DNA of 64,000 nt from Prostheceraeus crozeri (taxonomy: Eukaryota; Platyhelminthes; Polycladida; Euryleptidae), in NCBI GenBank assembly GCA_907163375.1, contig CAJQUW010005236.1, positions 464,922 through 528,921 on the forward strand. Reading direction: 5' to 3'. Positions within the stretch are counted from its first letter, which is position 1, and each line of letters starts with the position of its first letter. This document shows positions 1 through 11,564 of this stretch, in pieces. A program made the translations under genes and the position numbers. Under the pieces are notes generated by a model that was not told the origin of the DNA, ran no database searches, and saw only the letters and a program-made list of their open reading frames with translations.

Positions 1-165
1 AATAGAGAATTTGCAAAACATCACTTTCAACTAGTCAATGAAAAAACAAGTAACTTAGGAATTTATTTGAATACCGAACCAAAATCGTATGGTGCTAGAG
101 GTTGCTCAAACATAAAAGCTTCTGAAAGTTATGGATATCTGATGAGCGCTTTAAGTGCTGCTTAA
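1..165 (+). CDS. possible partial coding exon running in from the left edge
   Basis: Frame 1 is open from the first base for 54 codons and ends at TAA 163-165. The residue mix is balanced (charged, aromatic and small residues, for example SYGARGCSNIKASESYGYL), which reads more like protein than random AT-rich DNA. No domain is recognised and no splice site can be checked because the window starts here. It could be a terminal exon or a chance open frame. Confidence 0.22.
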   Translation, partial: NREFAKHHFQLVNEKTSNLGIYLNTEPKSYGARGCSNIKASESYGYLMSALSAA

Positions 166-542
166 TCTTAGTCTTATGAAAAAATAATTGTGGATCTTTC
201 TAAAGCAAATTCGGGAGATGACATTGACAGATAATCTATTAGCCCATGTTATATTTGGATTTACATGTGTTTGTGGAGAATGCACTAAAACTAACTGCAA
301 AGACATACTGTAGATACACCAATGTCTTCAATAACACCCTTAATCAATGTTGAAATCCATGCTTCAAAGATTCAAAGATGAACTGTATCCTTCACTTAAT
401 TAACTTTACAGTGACAAGGCATCTTGACACTGAGAAATAGGATAATGATATGCAGATTTTGGAACTCAGTGCATGAAACTGCTCTTTCAAAATTTTAGTG
501 GTGTGGAAGGCTTGTGTTAATTTTCGCGTCTTCTCTCTGCAG

Positions 543-745
543 GCTATTTCGATGAGATAGACCATAACAGCAAAACATTCTTCCATGGAGTATATTCAAA
601 AGTCGTCAGCGAAGGCATTGTACGTTGGCAAATGTACAAGAAGCGGCTTTGTGCTAAACCGGAATTCTTTGCTGCAGCACGAGGCATTATTTTACGAGCA
701 ACATATTGTGATCCAAAGAAGTTACGGACGCTAAGAATCATCTAG
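543..745 (+). CDS. putative terminal coding exon of an unrecognised gene
   Basis: A pyrimidine-rich acceptor (TTCTCTCTGCAG) ends at 542. The following 203 bp read in one frame (two leading bases, then 67 codons) to TAG 743-745. The peptide is charged and aromatic (FDEIDHNSKTFFHGVYSKV, then RWQMYKKRLCAKPEFFAAA) and looks like real protein, but I do not recognise the family. The antisense frame is also partly open, which lowers certainty. No upstream exon could be joined to it inside the window with confidence. Confidence 0.35.
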
Positions 746-3424
746 CCACAATTTGGTAAAATTACGTGACACTAGAAAGCTGGCTATCTTGGCTCAACTG
801 ATGCGGATGCTCATGCGGATTGGTGGACAAGATCCAAGATTCACATTCCCAAATTTAGGCTACATTTCTAACTTCTATTTGTTCGTTTTGTAGATCAATG
901 TCCAATGCAGGCAAGCAGGATAAATTATTTCTTGGCTGTACATTAATATTTTAACAGCATTTATTTAGTGGCTGAAAACGTGATGGAAACTTAGCTGATG
1001 ATGCATTTTGCATTTTATTGTGCATATTTTGCATATATACTCGTATTTTACCTATTTTTGGTCATGAATTCAAGCAATCCTTCGTTTCGTCGCTAAATAA
1101 TTAATCGATGAAACTAATGGAAAAATGTGTTAGGTGACAACGATGCTCGCGATTTCCTGAATGGAAGCACATGATGCCTTTTCATATAGAAAAATTTCCC
1201 TCGTCGAATATGGTACATGAAGGAAAGAATTAAAAGGCATTATTATACTACATCAATGTTTTATGTGCCTCTGTCACACAAAGAGAATATCATTCCACAT
1301 TTGAAGGATTCTTCAACGATTATTGGTGCTTTGTAATGAACTATCTTGACCTTTTGAAGTATTCGATTCGCAGACTCCCTTTTCTGTCACCATTGACCCA
1401 CTCCAATTGAAGTCACGATTGGACAAGTCCAGAAAAATTGTTTGGCGTTGTTTCCTTCCAGGTCTGAATTACATTAGATTACAACTAAGTCTCGCGCAGC
1501 TGCATCTTCCGTCGGATGATTCTCACATCAAAAGTGACTGTAAAACAGGGTACTTTTATAACCCCCACATTTTTTTTGTTGACAACCTAGAGTATTGCAT
1601 GGTCAGCGATCTTCTCTTGCTCCTAAGTGCAGTTTCACTACCGTCGCAAAAGCGTTGAGTGTGTAAAATTCCTCTGGATTGTAGAAAATTTCCAGCACTT
1701 GCTTTGCTGTTCACTGTAAGTGTTGACAACAATCCCACGAAGTTTATGATCACAGCACAGCTGTATCTTGTATTCTAACAGAGTATCCAATGGACCACTC
1801 CCTCATGCCAGGGGTCAAGTAAGACTAAAACAGTATAGTAGCCATAAGATTGATGATCGTAGCTTGCAGTTGTTGGATGCTGGATAATTGCCTAATGTTG
1901 AACACACCCTTCAATTGGTTGGTCTGCGCAAGCTTATAGATTCTTCGACATAACTTTTAAAAGTATCGGGCACACCTTTAGCGAAATCGTTATGTAACTC
2001 GATTATAATGCAATCTTAGCTTTCATCACACCTGGTTAGTTGGTTAATTGTTCTGCCACCAATTGAAACTAGGCGTCCTTCTTGCGAAATAGGAGTGATT
2101 GCGCCACAAGATACATTGAACTAACGCTGTTCAATGATTAATTTCAGAATGCTTCGTACAGACCAAAGGTGCGAAGTCGAGGGAGGGGACAAGTCGGATT
2201 CGTCTCTAGTAGTGATCTTTGAGATCCCTAACAACATGTTCTTTTGGACCTATGGTATCCAAAAATGTCCTTCTCAGTGGGAATCCAATTGCGGAGTGTA
2301 TCATGAAAATTAGAGCAACCTCATGTTTGCTTTACATTGATGTATTTTTAACTAAGATCAGTAGAAAACAGTAGAAGTGAGTAGCTGTGCTTAATTAAGG
2401 AAATCATTGTTAATGTGGCTTACAGTCCTTATATTCAATAACTCATCGCAATTGATATTTAGTTGCGGAATAGTTTGATGAAAAACATAATAAGTAAAAT
2501 GAATCAATAACCTAATATTTTGTGATCCTGCCCTAATAGTGAATGACATCACCAACTCACCTCGGGACTGATTCTATCAAATCATCGATGAGATCTTGGT
2601 CATTTTTTCTCCACATACTCTTTAACAAGGAGTAAGCTGTACCATAGAGTAGGGAACTATAGGTAGAGTGTCGACTCAAAAAAGTATCTGTATACAGTGA
2701 AAATTTTTATATGAAAAGATTCAATTTTTTGCAGAGATTACGTTCCCGTGGTCTAAAAAATTATTTGAGTATTTTTGAAAAAAGTCAAAATTTGCCTATT
2801 TATATATTACCGAGATGACTCTCCCATATAAGTAGTATGAAACAAGTTGGATATCAGAAGGAATGGATATTTGCCAATAAGCATCCTAACTAAGCGGAAA
2901 TCAAGCTTATTATCAAGGGAATTTCATGATCCGTATTATAATGGAAGTCTTCATGAAAAAGTCGCGATATTATTCGTGCTTTCTTGGTTGAAATTTCAAG
3001 GTTTTTTATTCAATTTTCATCGTCATGAATTTATGATTCACCGAATTAATGTTTCATTTCTTGAATCTGAATAGTGATGTGGAACCATTTGCATCTTTCA
3101 AAGTTAATTGAAATCATTGTCTTTGATTATGTGATTTTGCGCTGCCAGTGGCAGGTTGCCTGTGATATGATCACGCTTAAGAAAATACTCTTGAGGTTGA
3201 GCATGAAAGTATAATAGGAACCCTTCGAAATGCTAATTTAGCAAACATTAAATCTCCAAGGCTGTCATGAGAATCTGTGAAATACTATCACTCCTTCTGC
3301 ATTACAATCATGATCACTCAATTCCGTTGTAATTTCTGAAAAACTGCAAAAATTTGCATATCTCACATTTGGTGACAATTCCATCCGTATCTCCCTCGAG
3401 TTCATTTAATAAAATCGAAAGTGT
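746..3424. other. non-coding AT-rich DNA, no gene seen
   Basis: Only short open frames occur here (for example 1407-1658 and 2847-3074), with no recognisable domain or convincing splice context. No repeat or transposon ends were identified. Confidence 0.5.
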
Positions 3425-3847
3425 ATGCACATGGGGGATTTAACAAATGCGGAGTTACCACTCTACCTAATATACCTACTCTATGAGCTGTTTCTTAACA
3501 TCCGTGAGTTACAGTCAGTGACGTGTATTAAAGATGCTCCATTCGTTTTCTATGGGATTCATATCAGAAGAACGAACTTAATCAGCTTCAGTGCGTTGAT
3601 CGGACAATTCAGCTTGAGACGGTCGCTTGGCGCTTTGGAATACACTGCGACCCCACCGATATGTGCATTTGTATACAGTATATTTAATCTCCTTGGTATA
3701 TTTACTTGCTTGTTGACAGCTATTAAAGAAAACCCCAATTCATGTGAAGTAGTCACTTTAGTTTTCATTTTCTTGTTCATAGAAACTGCTCTTTCAATGT
3801 GTGATCAACTGATCATGACATTCTATTCATTGGCAACTTCAAGTTGA
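3425..3847 (+). CDS. hypothetical 140-residue open frame with hydrophobic segments
   Basis: This ATG-to-TGA frame encodes a hydrophobic protein with likely membrane segments near residues 12-28, 78-97 and 108-128 (for example FVYSIFNLLGIFTCLLTAI). The frame is longer than usual for this AT-rich DNA, but a partly open antisense frame overlaps it and there is no recognised family, promoter or neighbour. It may be a chance frame or the relic of a membrane protein exon. Confidence 0.15.
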   Translation: MHMGDLTNAELPLYLIYLLYELFLNIRELQSVTCIKDAPFVFYGIHIRRTNLISFSALIGQFSLRRSLGALEYTATPPICAFVYSIFNLLGIFTCLLTAIKENPNSCEVVTLVFIFLFIETALSMCDQLIMTFYSLATSS

Positions 3848-4267
3848 ATGATTTTCAAGATTCTTTTTACTATGAAAGCTTTGCCCACATTTTGTGAAGA
3901 ACTGAGGAAAAATATTTTCTATCATTTGAAAGCATTGCTTATCCAATGCATTTCAAATACAAACTGATAAGGTAATCAGTAGTGCTTCATCTACAGAATA
4001 AAAACGGGAAGCCCTTGTCATCTAAAGTTAATATAAATGAAGAATCAAGTAGAATAAAACTGATATGCACTCCAAATTTTAGAGAAATATGTGCAAAATT
4101 CCAAAAGTTAAAGTAATTTGAATTTCAGCTGATGTTTAGGGTGATCTGTTTTTTATTTACAATCTGCATGTCAAAAAGTATAGCCTATTTCATAAATAAT
4201 TCCCTTGCGTATTTGTCTTTACGCATTGTCAATTATTCTATTAATGTTATGAAAGTTTTTATGACAG

Positions 4268-4325
4268 AAGTATAAATAACAAATTGATATTTCGACCATC
4301 TGAAGTGGCTATCTTCAGAATTGTA
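4268..4325 (-). repeat. PLE-like terminal motif remnant
   Basis: On the minus strand the sequence has a CTGAAGATAGCC stem segment followed by a TCGAAAT core. This layout (CTGAAGA, short stem, CGAAA) resembles the hammerhead-like ends of Penelope-like elements and the end of the better preserved PLE near 11.48 kb. No reverse transcriptase adjoins it, so this is only a possible relic. Confidence 0.25.
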
Positions 4326-4596
4326 TTTTCTAAGTCATCGCATTTACTAAGCTATACAAAATTCAAAATACATAGATAACTGTTTAAACCACTAATAACT
4401 TATTTCTAAGCCTTCACATATGAACAAACCAAGCAACTTAGGTCTAACTGAGTCACTTTGTCTGTTGAGAGATGATGAACGGAGTTTGATCAGCATTATT
4501 TCATAAATTAAAAGATCGCATCTGTTTGGGCACCTTTTAAAATTCTGAAATTTGACAGTCGGATGTTCTTGTTGCCGTTTTGTTGCTGTTTATGCA

Positions 4597-4935
4597 GGGT
4601 TGCCGTGGGGATTGATATTTGAATCCCCACCCCATACCCACAGAAAAACCTGTGGGTATCCACACAGAATCCCCACACCCCCACAGGACAAGACCGACCC
4701 TGATTAATATGTCGCTCTTGTTCGTATAGAGTGATTGATGTTCAATATCTCCATCTCAGTGGAACTTCTGCACCGACTGCGTGTTGCAACTTTTATGACT
4801 TTTCTTTGCTATCTTCGTATATGTCTATTTCCAGGGTTGCCGTGGGTATGAGGATTCTGTGGGGATACCCATGGGTATGGGTATTGAGGCCATCCCCACA
4901 GCTCCCATAGCGCCAATATGGGGATTCTATGAGGA
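4597..4935 (+). repeat. GGGGAT/CCCCAC-rich repeat with two CAGGGTTGCCGTGGG starts
   Basis: The motif AGGGTTGCCGTGGG occurs at 4598 and again near 4832, each time followed by tracts rich in TGGGGAT or ATCCCCAC. The first tract ends in GACCGACCCTG near 4701. CAGGG...CCCTG ends suggest hAT-type termini, but no matching 8-bp target duplication was found, so this may be two truncated copies of one short element. Confidence 0.4.
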
Positions 4936-5741
4936 TTCTGAAGATTTGTGACATTCACCAGAAGCAATCAGAACTGACATCATATCACACAATCAACTTC
5001 GATGTTGAATTACAAAGTATCACACAGCCAATCCATCTCACTACTGAAAGTGCATGCGATTTCAATGATGATCATTCTTACATTAAGAACACACTTTCAA
5101 TAATTTTGAATGACTTATAATGATAGTTCCAGGTGTGTCAAGGACGTCTGAAGTGGAAGAATTCTTCAAGTCTCCTTTTCTGCAGGGCCGAATGAAGACT
5201 TACAAATATTTGCTCTAATAGTATAAATAGCTCAGATAAAATTATTTGTGATATAATTGAGCTTGCGTGATTAATGCGATTAATCATTACTAACCTAGAT
5301 TTTAAGCTAATTCCGATATAGAAGACCTGTTGGGTCCAGCCCACAAAGCAATACACATGAAAATGTTGAAAGATTTTCGTCGGATACATGAACACTGAAC
5401 AGTGTGATAAAGATTTCTCACACAAAATCATTCAACTGATTTTTATTTTATATATTTATAAAAGTACTTGTGTGGCAACTGTAAGCCATCTATTCGCATC
5501 GCAGTCATAGTTATAATGAAAGCTCAGATTTTTCACTTGTCCACAACTTGTCAGACTTGTCATTTTCATCTGATAGGCATCCTTATCTGCACTCTTAAGT
5601 GTACCTCAATAAATGGTTCATTGTGCTGCATTTCATCACCATGTACAAATGGGTCAACCCCTCCCAGTTCATGTGCAATAATTCGGTGACATGAGTGGTC
5701 GAGAAAATCAGGGTGATTTCCGTCGAAGTCTACCTACATCT
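4936..5741. other. non-coding DNA, no gene seen
   Basis: Short open frames (4929-5120, 5468-5689) show no domain. Nothing else is recognised. Confidence 0.4.
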
Positions 5742-5749
5742 ATAATAGT

Positions 5750-6273
5750 CACAGAATTAGGCAGGTCGTCTCTTCTTCCGTTTGACTAGAAGGGAAGCAT
5801 TGGAACATGTAACGCTAATGAAATGGCACAATCTGCTGACTAAATAACATAGCAATCAAACAATGAGCAGCCAGTACAACATTAAACACGCCAAATTGTG
5901 CAAAGTTTCAGTGACTGTTATGAACCGGATCACACAGCAAAGAGACACAGATGATGTCAAGTTCTACAGAGAAGTTTGTTAACGTTTTTTCATGCGCCTA
6001 TGCTAACTTTTTTTTAAAATGATCGGAGGACCTAACATTATCGAGAAAACTTTTGCGCAATGATCTGAATTCTTCGAATCTGAAGTAGTCGTGGCGATCG
6101 GAGCATTTTGAAGGAATTCAGAACAATCCGCAAGCGACGCACGACTATTTTTCCTATCTCTGTAAGGGATTAACATTTCTTTTTGCCCACTTATTAAGTT
6201 TTTGCATGTGCCATCTGTTTGAATCAGTTTGCACTTCTAACAAAGTGATACGCTTAAACAATCTAATTCTGTG
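5750..6273. mobile_element. hAT-type MITE, CACAGAATTAG family, copy 1
   Basis: The 524-bp element begins CACAGAATTAG and ends CTAATTCTGTG (terminal inverted repeats). It is flanked by a perfect 8-bp direct repeat ATAATAGT (5742-5749 and 6274-6281), the target-duplication length typical of hAT transposons. It has no coding capacity. A related copy of nearly the same length lies at 16980-17500, and a 56-bp deletion derivative at 24187-24242. Confidence 0.8.
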
Positions 6274-6281
6274 ATAATAGT

Positions 6282-7360
6282 AGATTAGATTGATTCAAAG
6301 ATTTACCTTCACCACTTGCATATAGTGGATTTCTGCTGCAAAGAATTCTAGACTTGAGATGCATATAGGCCAAACTCGCTTGATATTTTGCTGTTTTATC
6401 GGCATTGATGGAGATAGAATTATCAATGATTGCTTCATCAATTCAATTAACGAATATTAAACGGGAATATTCACACATATGAACATGGCATGATCCAGTA
6501 AGCAATAAACGATGACTACAACACACATTGGTAGACCGCAAAAATATAGTGAAGGCCTACGAAAGAATTTTTGACAAGTGACTTTTTTGTGACGGAGTGA
6601 CCATTTTGAAGTACTGGCAGTGTAGCATCATATGAATATTTTTTATTTATGTTCAACCCTGTCTTTGTATGTTGATGGACTTCCTATTATTTGAAAATAG
6701 CACCACTATAAGCAACCAAAAGAATGAAAACTCCTCACGTTAGGAACCCCAAATACCAACTTACAGAACAGCCCATAGGATTATATTCTCACAAATTGAA
6801 CACTTAGAACTCGTATATAATCTATCAAAACAGCCAAATGCATGCACTTAAAATTAATTGCTGTAAATATCGAGTCTTCACGAAAAGCAGCTAACTGAAA
6901 CTATTGTGGGGACATTAAGGTCCTTCAGGACTTAAACTACATGTAGACTGAAGGAAACATGGCCTTATTAAGTTGTTGAGATGATATGTTAACACGAGAC
7001 TGTACCTATTTCCGCACTGCACTCGAGCATTGCATAGTACGCCATTTATATATTTCGCTATTTTATAATTTCGATGTTATGTCCGCTATTTACCGTTTTC
7101 TGTTTTGAGATTCGCTGCTATAGCACTATAGAGCCAAGTCTTCATCAAGTAAAATCAGACCTAAGCTTACATTACACGCATGTATACATGTTATACGAAG
7201 CATTCTTAGAAAATATAAACACATTTTCGAATTCTCATCCGAAAATTCGGTGCAAAATATAGGTAATCGTTGAAGCTCAAGTTCTAATAGAATTGGCTTT
7301 TTGTTAATCACAAAATAGGCAGCGAGCTACAATGTACAAGGAGCCTTCAGACATATATGT
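6282..7360. other. non-coding DNA, no gene seen
   Basis: AT-rich sequence with only short frames (for example 7074-7262). No repeat or gene is recognised before the Penelope-like copy. Confidence 0.4.
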
Positions 7361-7364
7361 AAGT

Positions 7365-7982
7365 AAAATAAAAAAATGAAAACTGAAAAGACGTCTTTTG
7401 GCATTACCGGTTTCAGTGGCCTTATTCTTCAGTTACCAATCTTCTTCAGACGCACAGTTAACAAAATGAATGATGAAATAATTATATAAATAGAAATATG
7501 TAGATATCAACTACAATTGAGGTCAGGTTTGAATTTTGTTATGAAATGTCTCTCCTTGCATTCTCTATCGATTTTACGAGCCGATTGGGGCAGTTGGTAA
7601 ATTGGCGCCACTCTAAGTTTGATATCCTTTGAACAATTTCTTAGATGTCTACTCACATTGAGCATAGATATTCGCGGATAATTGATCTGTTGGCGATGGA
7701 CTGCATGCGATTTCTCAATATATCTCCTGTTTGGCTTACATAGATCTCTTCACACACCCCGCACATTGGAATAGCAGGTAAAGAGCGAGCGTATTTTGCA
7801 AGTAGTGTAATTGTCACCAATCTTTTTTCTTATTTCAGTGCCGATCATTATATATTCACAGCACTTGCATTTCAGATCACCGCACTTAAAAATCCATGAT
7901 GATCTAAATAACTCCATTGTCGATTGATTTAATTGATTCGTCAAAGAATCATTGACAATGGGTTACATTGAAGAAAATGTAT
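7365..7982 (-). mobile_element. Penelope-like element, short internally deleted copy
   Basis: This is an inverted, shortened copy of the element at 7987-11555. On the minus strand it keeps the start of the reverse transcriptase fragment (MELFRSSWI), then jumps directly to the cysteine-rich linker (KCGDLKCKCC), losing about 650 bp of reverse transcriptase. It then continues through the GIY-YIG region to the 3' end near 7370. Because it lacks the LINE insertion, it gives the empty site that dates that insertion. Confidence 0.75.
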
Positions 7983-8016
7983 ATAATTCTTTGACGAATC
8001 AAATAATAAATCGACA

Positions 8017-8687
8017 ATGGACTTATTTAAATCATCATGGATTCGCTATCTAGATGATTGCTTTATTTTATGGAATCATTCTTTTGGTGGTATAAGCACA
8101 TTTCATGACCTTTTGAACAATATTCATCCAAAAATTAACATCACAATGGAAGTGCACCAATCAAAGATACATTTTCTCGATGTGACAGTATACAAGAAAA
8201 ATAATTGCATAGAAACGGATTTATACGTCAGAGATACTGATAGCTTTAACTACGTCCCATATAATTCAGCTCACCCGGAGCATACTATGAAAACATTCCG
8301 TACAATTTGGCCAGAGGGATTAGTTGCATTGTATCGGAGGATGACAAAAGAACGAGACATTATAGCAATTTGAAAACACATTTAAAACGTTTAAAGTACC
8401 CAGAAACTTTGATAAACGATGCCATTACAAAGGTACGGAGTATAAACCGGGAGCTAAAAAACCAAAAAAATGTTGAAAACGAAACAATGCAACTAATACC
8501 ATTTGTAACAATACATTATAACCCCAATTACCCAAACATATATAGAAATGTGATTAATCCAATGATTGGTACATTACATCTGCTAAGCTCTTTTACAGAT
8601 AAGACAATCATTAAATCCTGTCCACAAAGTAGATTGTTGCTGAGTATTCTCCGAAAGTCGTTAAATAATGACCCCGTGTATTTTTAA
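8017..8687 (+). pseudogene. Penelope-like reverse transcriptase fragment
   Basis: The first frame (8017-8373) contains the catalytic motif in RYLDDCFILW (YLDD at residues 11-14), then the thumb-like FLDVTVY and a TDSFNYVPYNSAHPEH stretch typical of Penelope reverse transcriptases. The reading then shifts near 8320 into the frame 8307-8687 (SEDDKRTRHYSNL..., YPETLINDAI), and shifts again near 8680 into the cysteine-rich linker. The N-terminal half is missing. With two frameshifts it cannot be active. Confidence 0.8.
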
Positions 8688-8804
8688 GTGCGGTGGTCTG
8701 AAATGCAAGTGCTGCGAATATATAATGATCGGCACTGAAATAAGAAAAAAGATTGGTGACAATTACACTACTTTCAAAATACGCTCACTCTTTACCTGCT
8801 ATTC

Positions 8805-11068
8805 TGCTATTGTTGCCTGCCTTATTACCTCCTGTATTGTTGCTATTTCTGATGAATTCATGTCTACCAAGTCTAATTATAGCCATGAAATTACTGGAGA
8901 TTTGAATCATTTTAATAGTATTTCACTATCTGCGGATCTTGACCTACTTGATCTCGTCACAAAGCCAACAAGACAGGGGAATATCCTTGATCACATTCTC
9001 GTTTCGAAGGACCTTTCTGCGATCTGTGACCCAAATGGTACCTCGTATGATGATCCTCTCGCAACATCGGATCATTTGATGGTTACATGCAATCCAAATT
9101 CTTCAAGTACAGTAAATACACGTACTTGTTATCACAAAGTTTATGATTTCAGGAAATCAAATCTTGATGAACTCCTCCGACAAGCATCTGAATATGACTG
9201 GAATTGCCTTTTGACGAGTGTTGTCGGTGTGGAATCACAATGGAATTTGTTTCATGAGTGTCTAAAAGCATTAGTTGACTCTTGTGTTCCATATACATAT
9301 GTTTACATGAGTGATCATGATAAAGAGTGGATTACCCCTTTATTGAAGAAATTAATCAATGACCGTTGGGCAACATTTCGTGCTAGAGACTGGAGTAGGT
9401 ATAAGACATTGAAGGATAAGGTTAAAGTTGAAATATTGCATGCGAAGCAGCGCTGGGCAGATAAAGCTATGTCAACTACTAGCGGTTTGTGGAAAGTTGT
9501 TGCAAAACATTCAAAAAAAGGAAGGAAAGAACCTATTTCCAAATCAGTGGCTGATGTTGGGTCACTTGAGGAATTAATCGACGTTTTAGCTGATGAAATA
9601 TCTAATTCATTTAGCAATGATGGTGCTAGCAATGATATGAACTATACAGGAACTGATCAGTGGAACATCGACATATCTGAAATGGAAGTACACAGTCAAT
9701 TTACTCGTTTACCTACAATCAAAAGTGGTGGCATAGACACAATACCGACTCGAATTTATAAAATTCTTGCTGATATTATTGCTCAGCCAATGGCGACAAT
9801 CTTTGCAGCTTCATTGAAAGAGTGTGTTTTTCCTTCAGCATGGAAAGTTGGGATTGTTACTCCTATTCCGAAAACCAATCCTCCACAAGTCAATAAGATG
9901 TGTTTCATATTTGTTTGTCCCTTTCCAGCTAAAATCTTGGAACGTTTAGTGCTCAGGCATTTTGGTGAGCGTTTTGTAAATGCTTATGGTGACGAACAGC
10001 ATGGTTTCAGGAAAGGTGCTTCTACATCCACGGCACTTATTAAGGTTATTGATTCAGCTCTCAAATTCTATGACGATCCCAAACTATTTGGATGTGCTGT
10101 TTTGAGTTATGACTTATCTCGTGCCTTCGATAGTATTGATCACAATTTGATTTTATCTAAAATGTCAAAACTGAATTTGCCATCTTCTCTGATTTCTTGG
10201 CTAGCCTCATATCTTCATAATAGGAAAGCAATAGTAAAGCTGAATGATCATTTTTCCCGCGCTTCGAGCATTGAGAAAGGGGTTCCACAAGGCTATGTGA
10301 TGGGACCTGAGATTTTTTTGCCTATTTGTCGGTGACTTTCTTGCATCAAAAGCTTCGCATGTAACTGCTAAATATGCTGATGATGCAACAATTGTGATGC
10401 CACTAAAAAGTAATGATTTGGACTGCATTCGTCCTGACATTGAATGTGAGACGCATAATATGTTGCTTTGGTGTGCCAATAACCGGCTGACACTTAATCG
10501 CGAGAAGTTAAATGTTATGTTTGTGTCAAGAAATCCTGTATCATTTGATCCTCCTCTCTGTATCAACCATGTTCATATTTTGAAGCTTCTGGGTGTGATT
10601 TTAAATGATAAATTAACTTGGGATGATCACATCGAATACTTACGGTGCAAGGCAAGTCAGCGCATACATAGCATTCGCAAGCTGAAGACTTTAGTGTCAG
10701 CTGCAAAACTCCACGAAATTTAAATTGTGCTCATTCGGTCCATCCTGGAACATGCCTGTCCAGTTTTTGTTTGTCTTTCTAAGAAGAACGGTAAAGTGCT
10801 GACAGGAATTCACAGAAGGGTTCACCGAATCATATATAACGGGTGCACAGCATGTGAGAAATGTCTGCCAGACTCTTTAGAGCATAGAAGAATTTTGTTA
10901 GCTACAGAATTGTTACACCAGATTGAAGATGGTGATCACATCCTTCATGACTTACTACCACCGAAGCTACCACGAAGTGATTTTTACTCTTTTCCTTATG
11001 CTCGAACTGATAAATATGCGAATTCGTTTGTCATTTTCTCTTTACGATATCTTTGTGAAAACAATTGA
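8805..11068 (+). pseudogene. LINE ORF2 remnant (AP endonuclease C-terminus plus reverse transcriptase)
   Basis: The long frame to 10335 carries the end of an apurinic-type endonuclease (GDLNHF, TRQGNILDHIL, TSDHLMV). It then runs through reverse transcriptase blocks: PIPKT, EQHGFRKGAST, LSYDLSRAFDSIDHNLI and GVPQGYVMGP. A frameshift near 10320 moves the catalytic KYADDATI into the frame that continues at 10394-10723. An in-frame TAA at 10721-10723 splits off the C-terminal cysteine-containing part (10727-11068). It is a dead copy. Confidence 0.85.
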
Positions 11069-11145
11069 ATCTAGACAATATCTGCTGTAATTTCTATGTA
11101 CATATTGATTTTCATTTCACAATGATGAACACTTACTTACTTACT
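8805..11145 (+). mobile_element. 5'-truncated CR1/L2-like LINE inserted in the Penelope-like element
   Basis: The uninterrupted PLE copy reads through the sequence CTGCTATTCCAATG. In this copy the same sequence is split by about 2.34 kb, flanked by TATTC at 8800-8804 and 11146-11150, a 5-bp target duplication. The insert ends in an ACTTACTTACTT microsatellite rather than poly(A), as in CR1/L2/Rex-like LINEs. It starts inside the endonuclease domain, so it is 5' truncated. Confidence 0.8.
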
Positions 11146-11150
11146 TATTC

Positions 11151-11412
11151 CAATGTGCGGGGTGTGTGAAGAGATCTATGTAAGCCAAACAGGAGATATA
11201 TTGAGAAATCGCATGCAGTCCATCGCCAACAGATCAATTATCCGCGAATATCTATGCTCAATGTGAGTAGACATCTAAGAAATTGTTCAAAGGATATCAA
11301 ACTTAGAGTGGCGCCAATTTACCAACTGCCCCAATCGGCTCGTAAAATCGATAGAGAATGCAAGGAGAGACATTTCATAACAAAATTCAAACCTGACCTC
11401 AATTGTAGTTGA
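11151..11412 (+). pseudogene. GIY-YIG endonuclease remnant of the Penelope-like element
   Basis: The frame opening CGVCEEIYVSQTGDILRNRM matches the C-x2-C plus GIY-YIG start of Penelope-like endonucleases. After a stop at 11265-11267 the adjacent frame continues with VSRHLRNC, an arginine/glutamate helix and a terminal FITKFKPDLNCS, which match the end of that domain. The opposite-strand copy at 7.4-7.75 kb carries the same break, so the lesion predates the duplication or inverted insertion. Confidence 0.75.
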
Positions 11413-11564
11413 TATCTACATATTTCTATTTATATAATTATTTCATCATTCATTTTGTTAACTGTGCGTCTGAAGAAGATTGGTAACTGAAGAATAAGGC
11501 CACTGAAACCGGTAACGCCAAAAGACGTCTTTTCAGTTTTCATTTTTCATTTTACTTATGTTTT

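Larger units (their letters stand above)
7987..11555 (+). mobile_element. Penelope-like element, longer copy, interrupted by a LINE
   Basis: The order on the plus strand is reverse transcriptase C-terminal part (8017-8687), cysteine-rich linker (8688-8804), LINE insertion (8805-11145), GIY-YIG endonuclease remnant (11151-11412) and 3' terminal sequence to about 11555. The two PLE copies face each other around a spacer of about 35 bp near 7965, a head-to-head arrangement. Both are degenerate. Confidence 0.8.

Noticed and set aside
4597-4701. Short hAT element with CAGGGTTG/CGACCCTG ends
   Set aside because: Flanking octamers do not match, so boundaries cannot be supported; kept only as a repeat.
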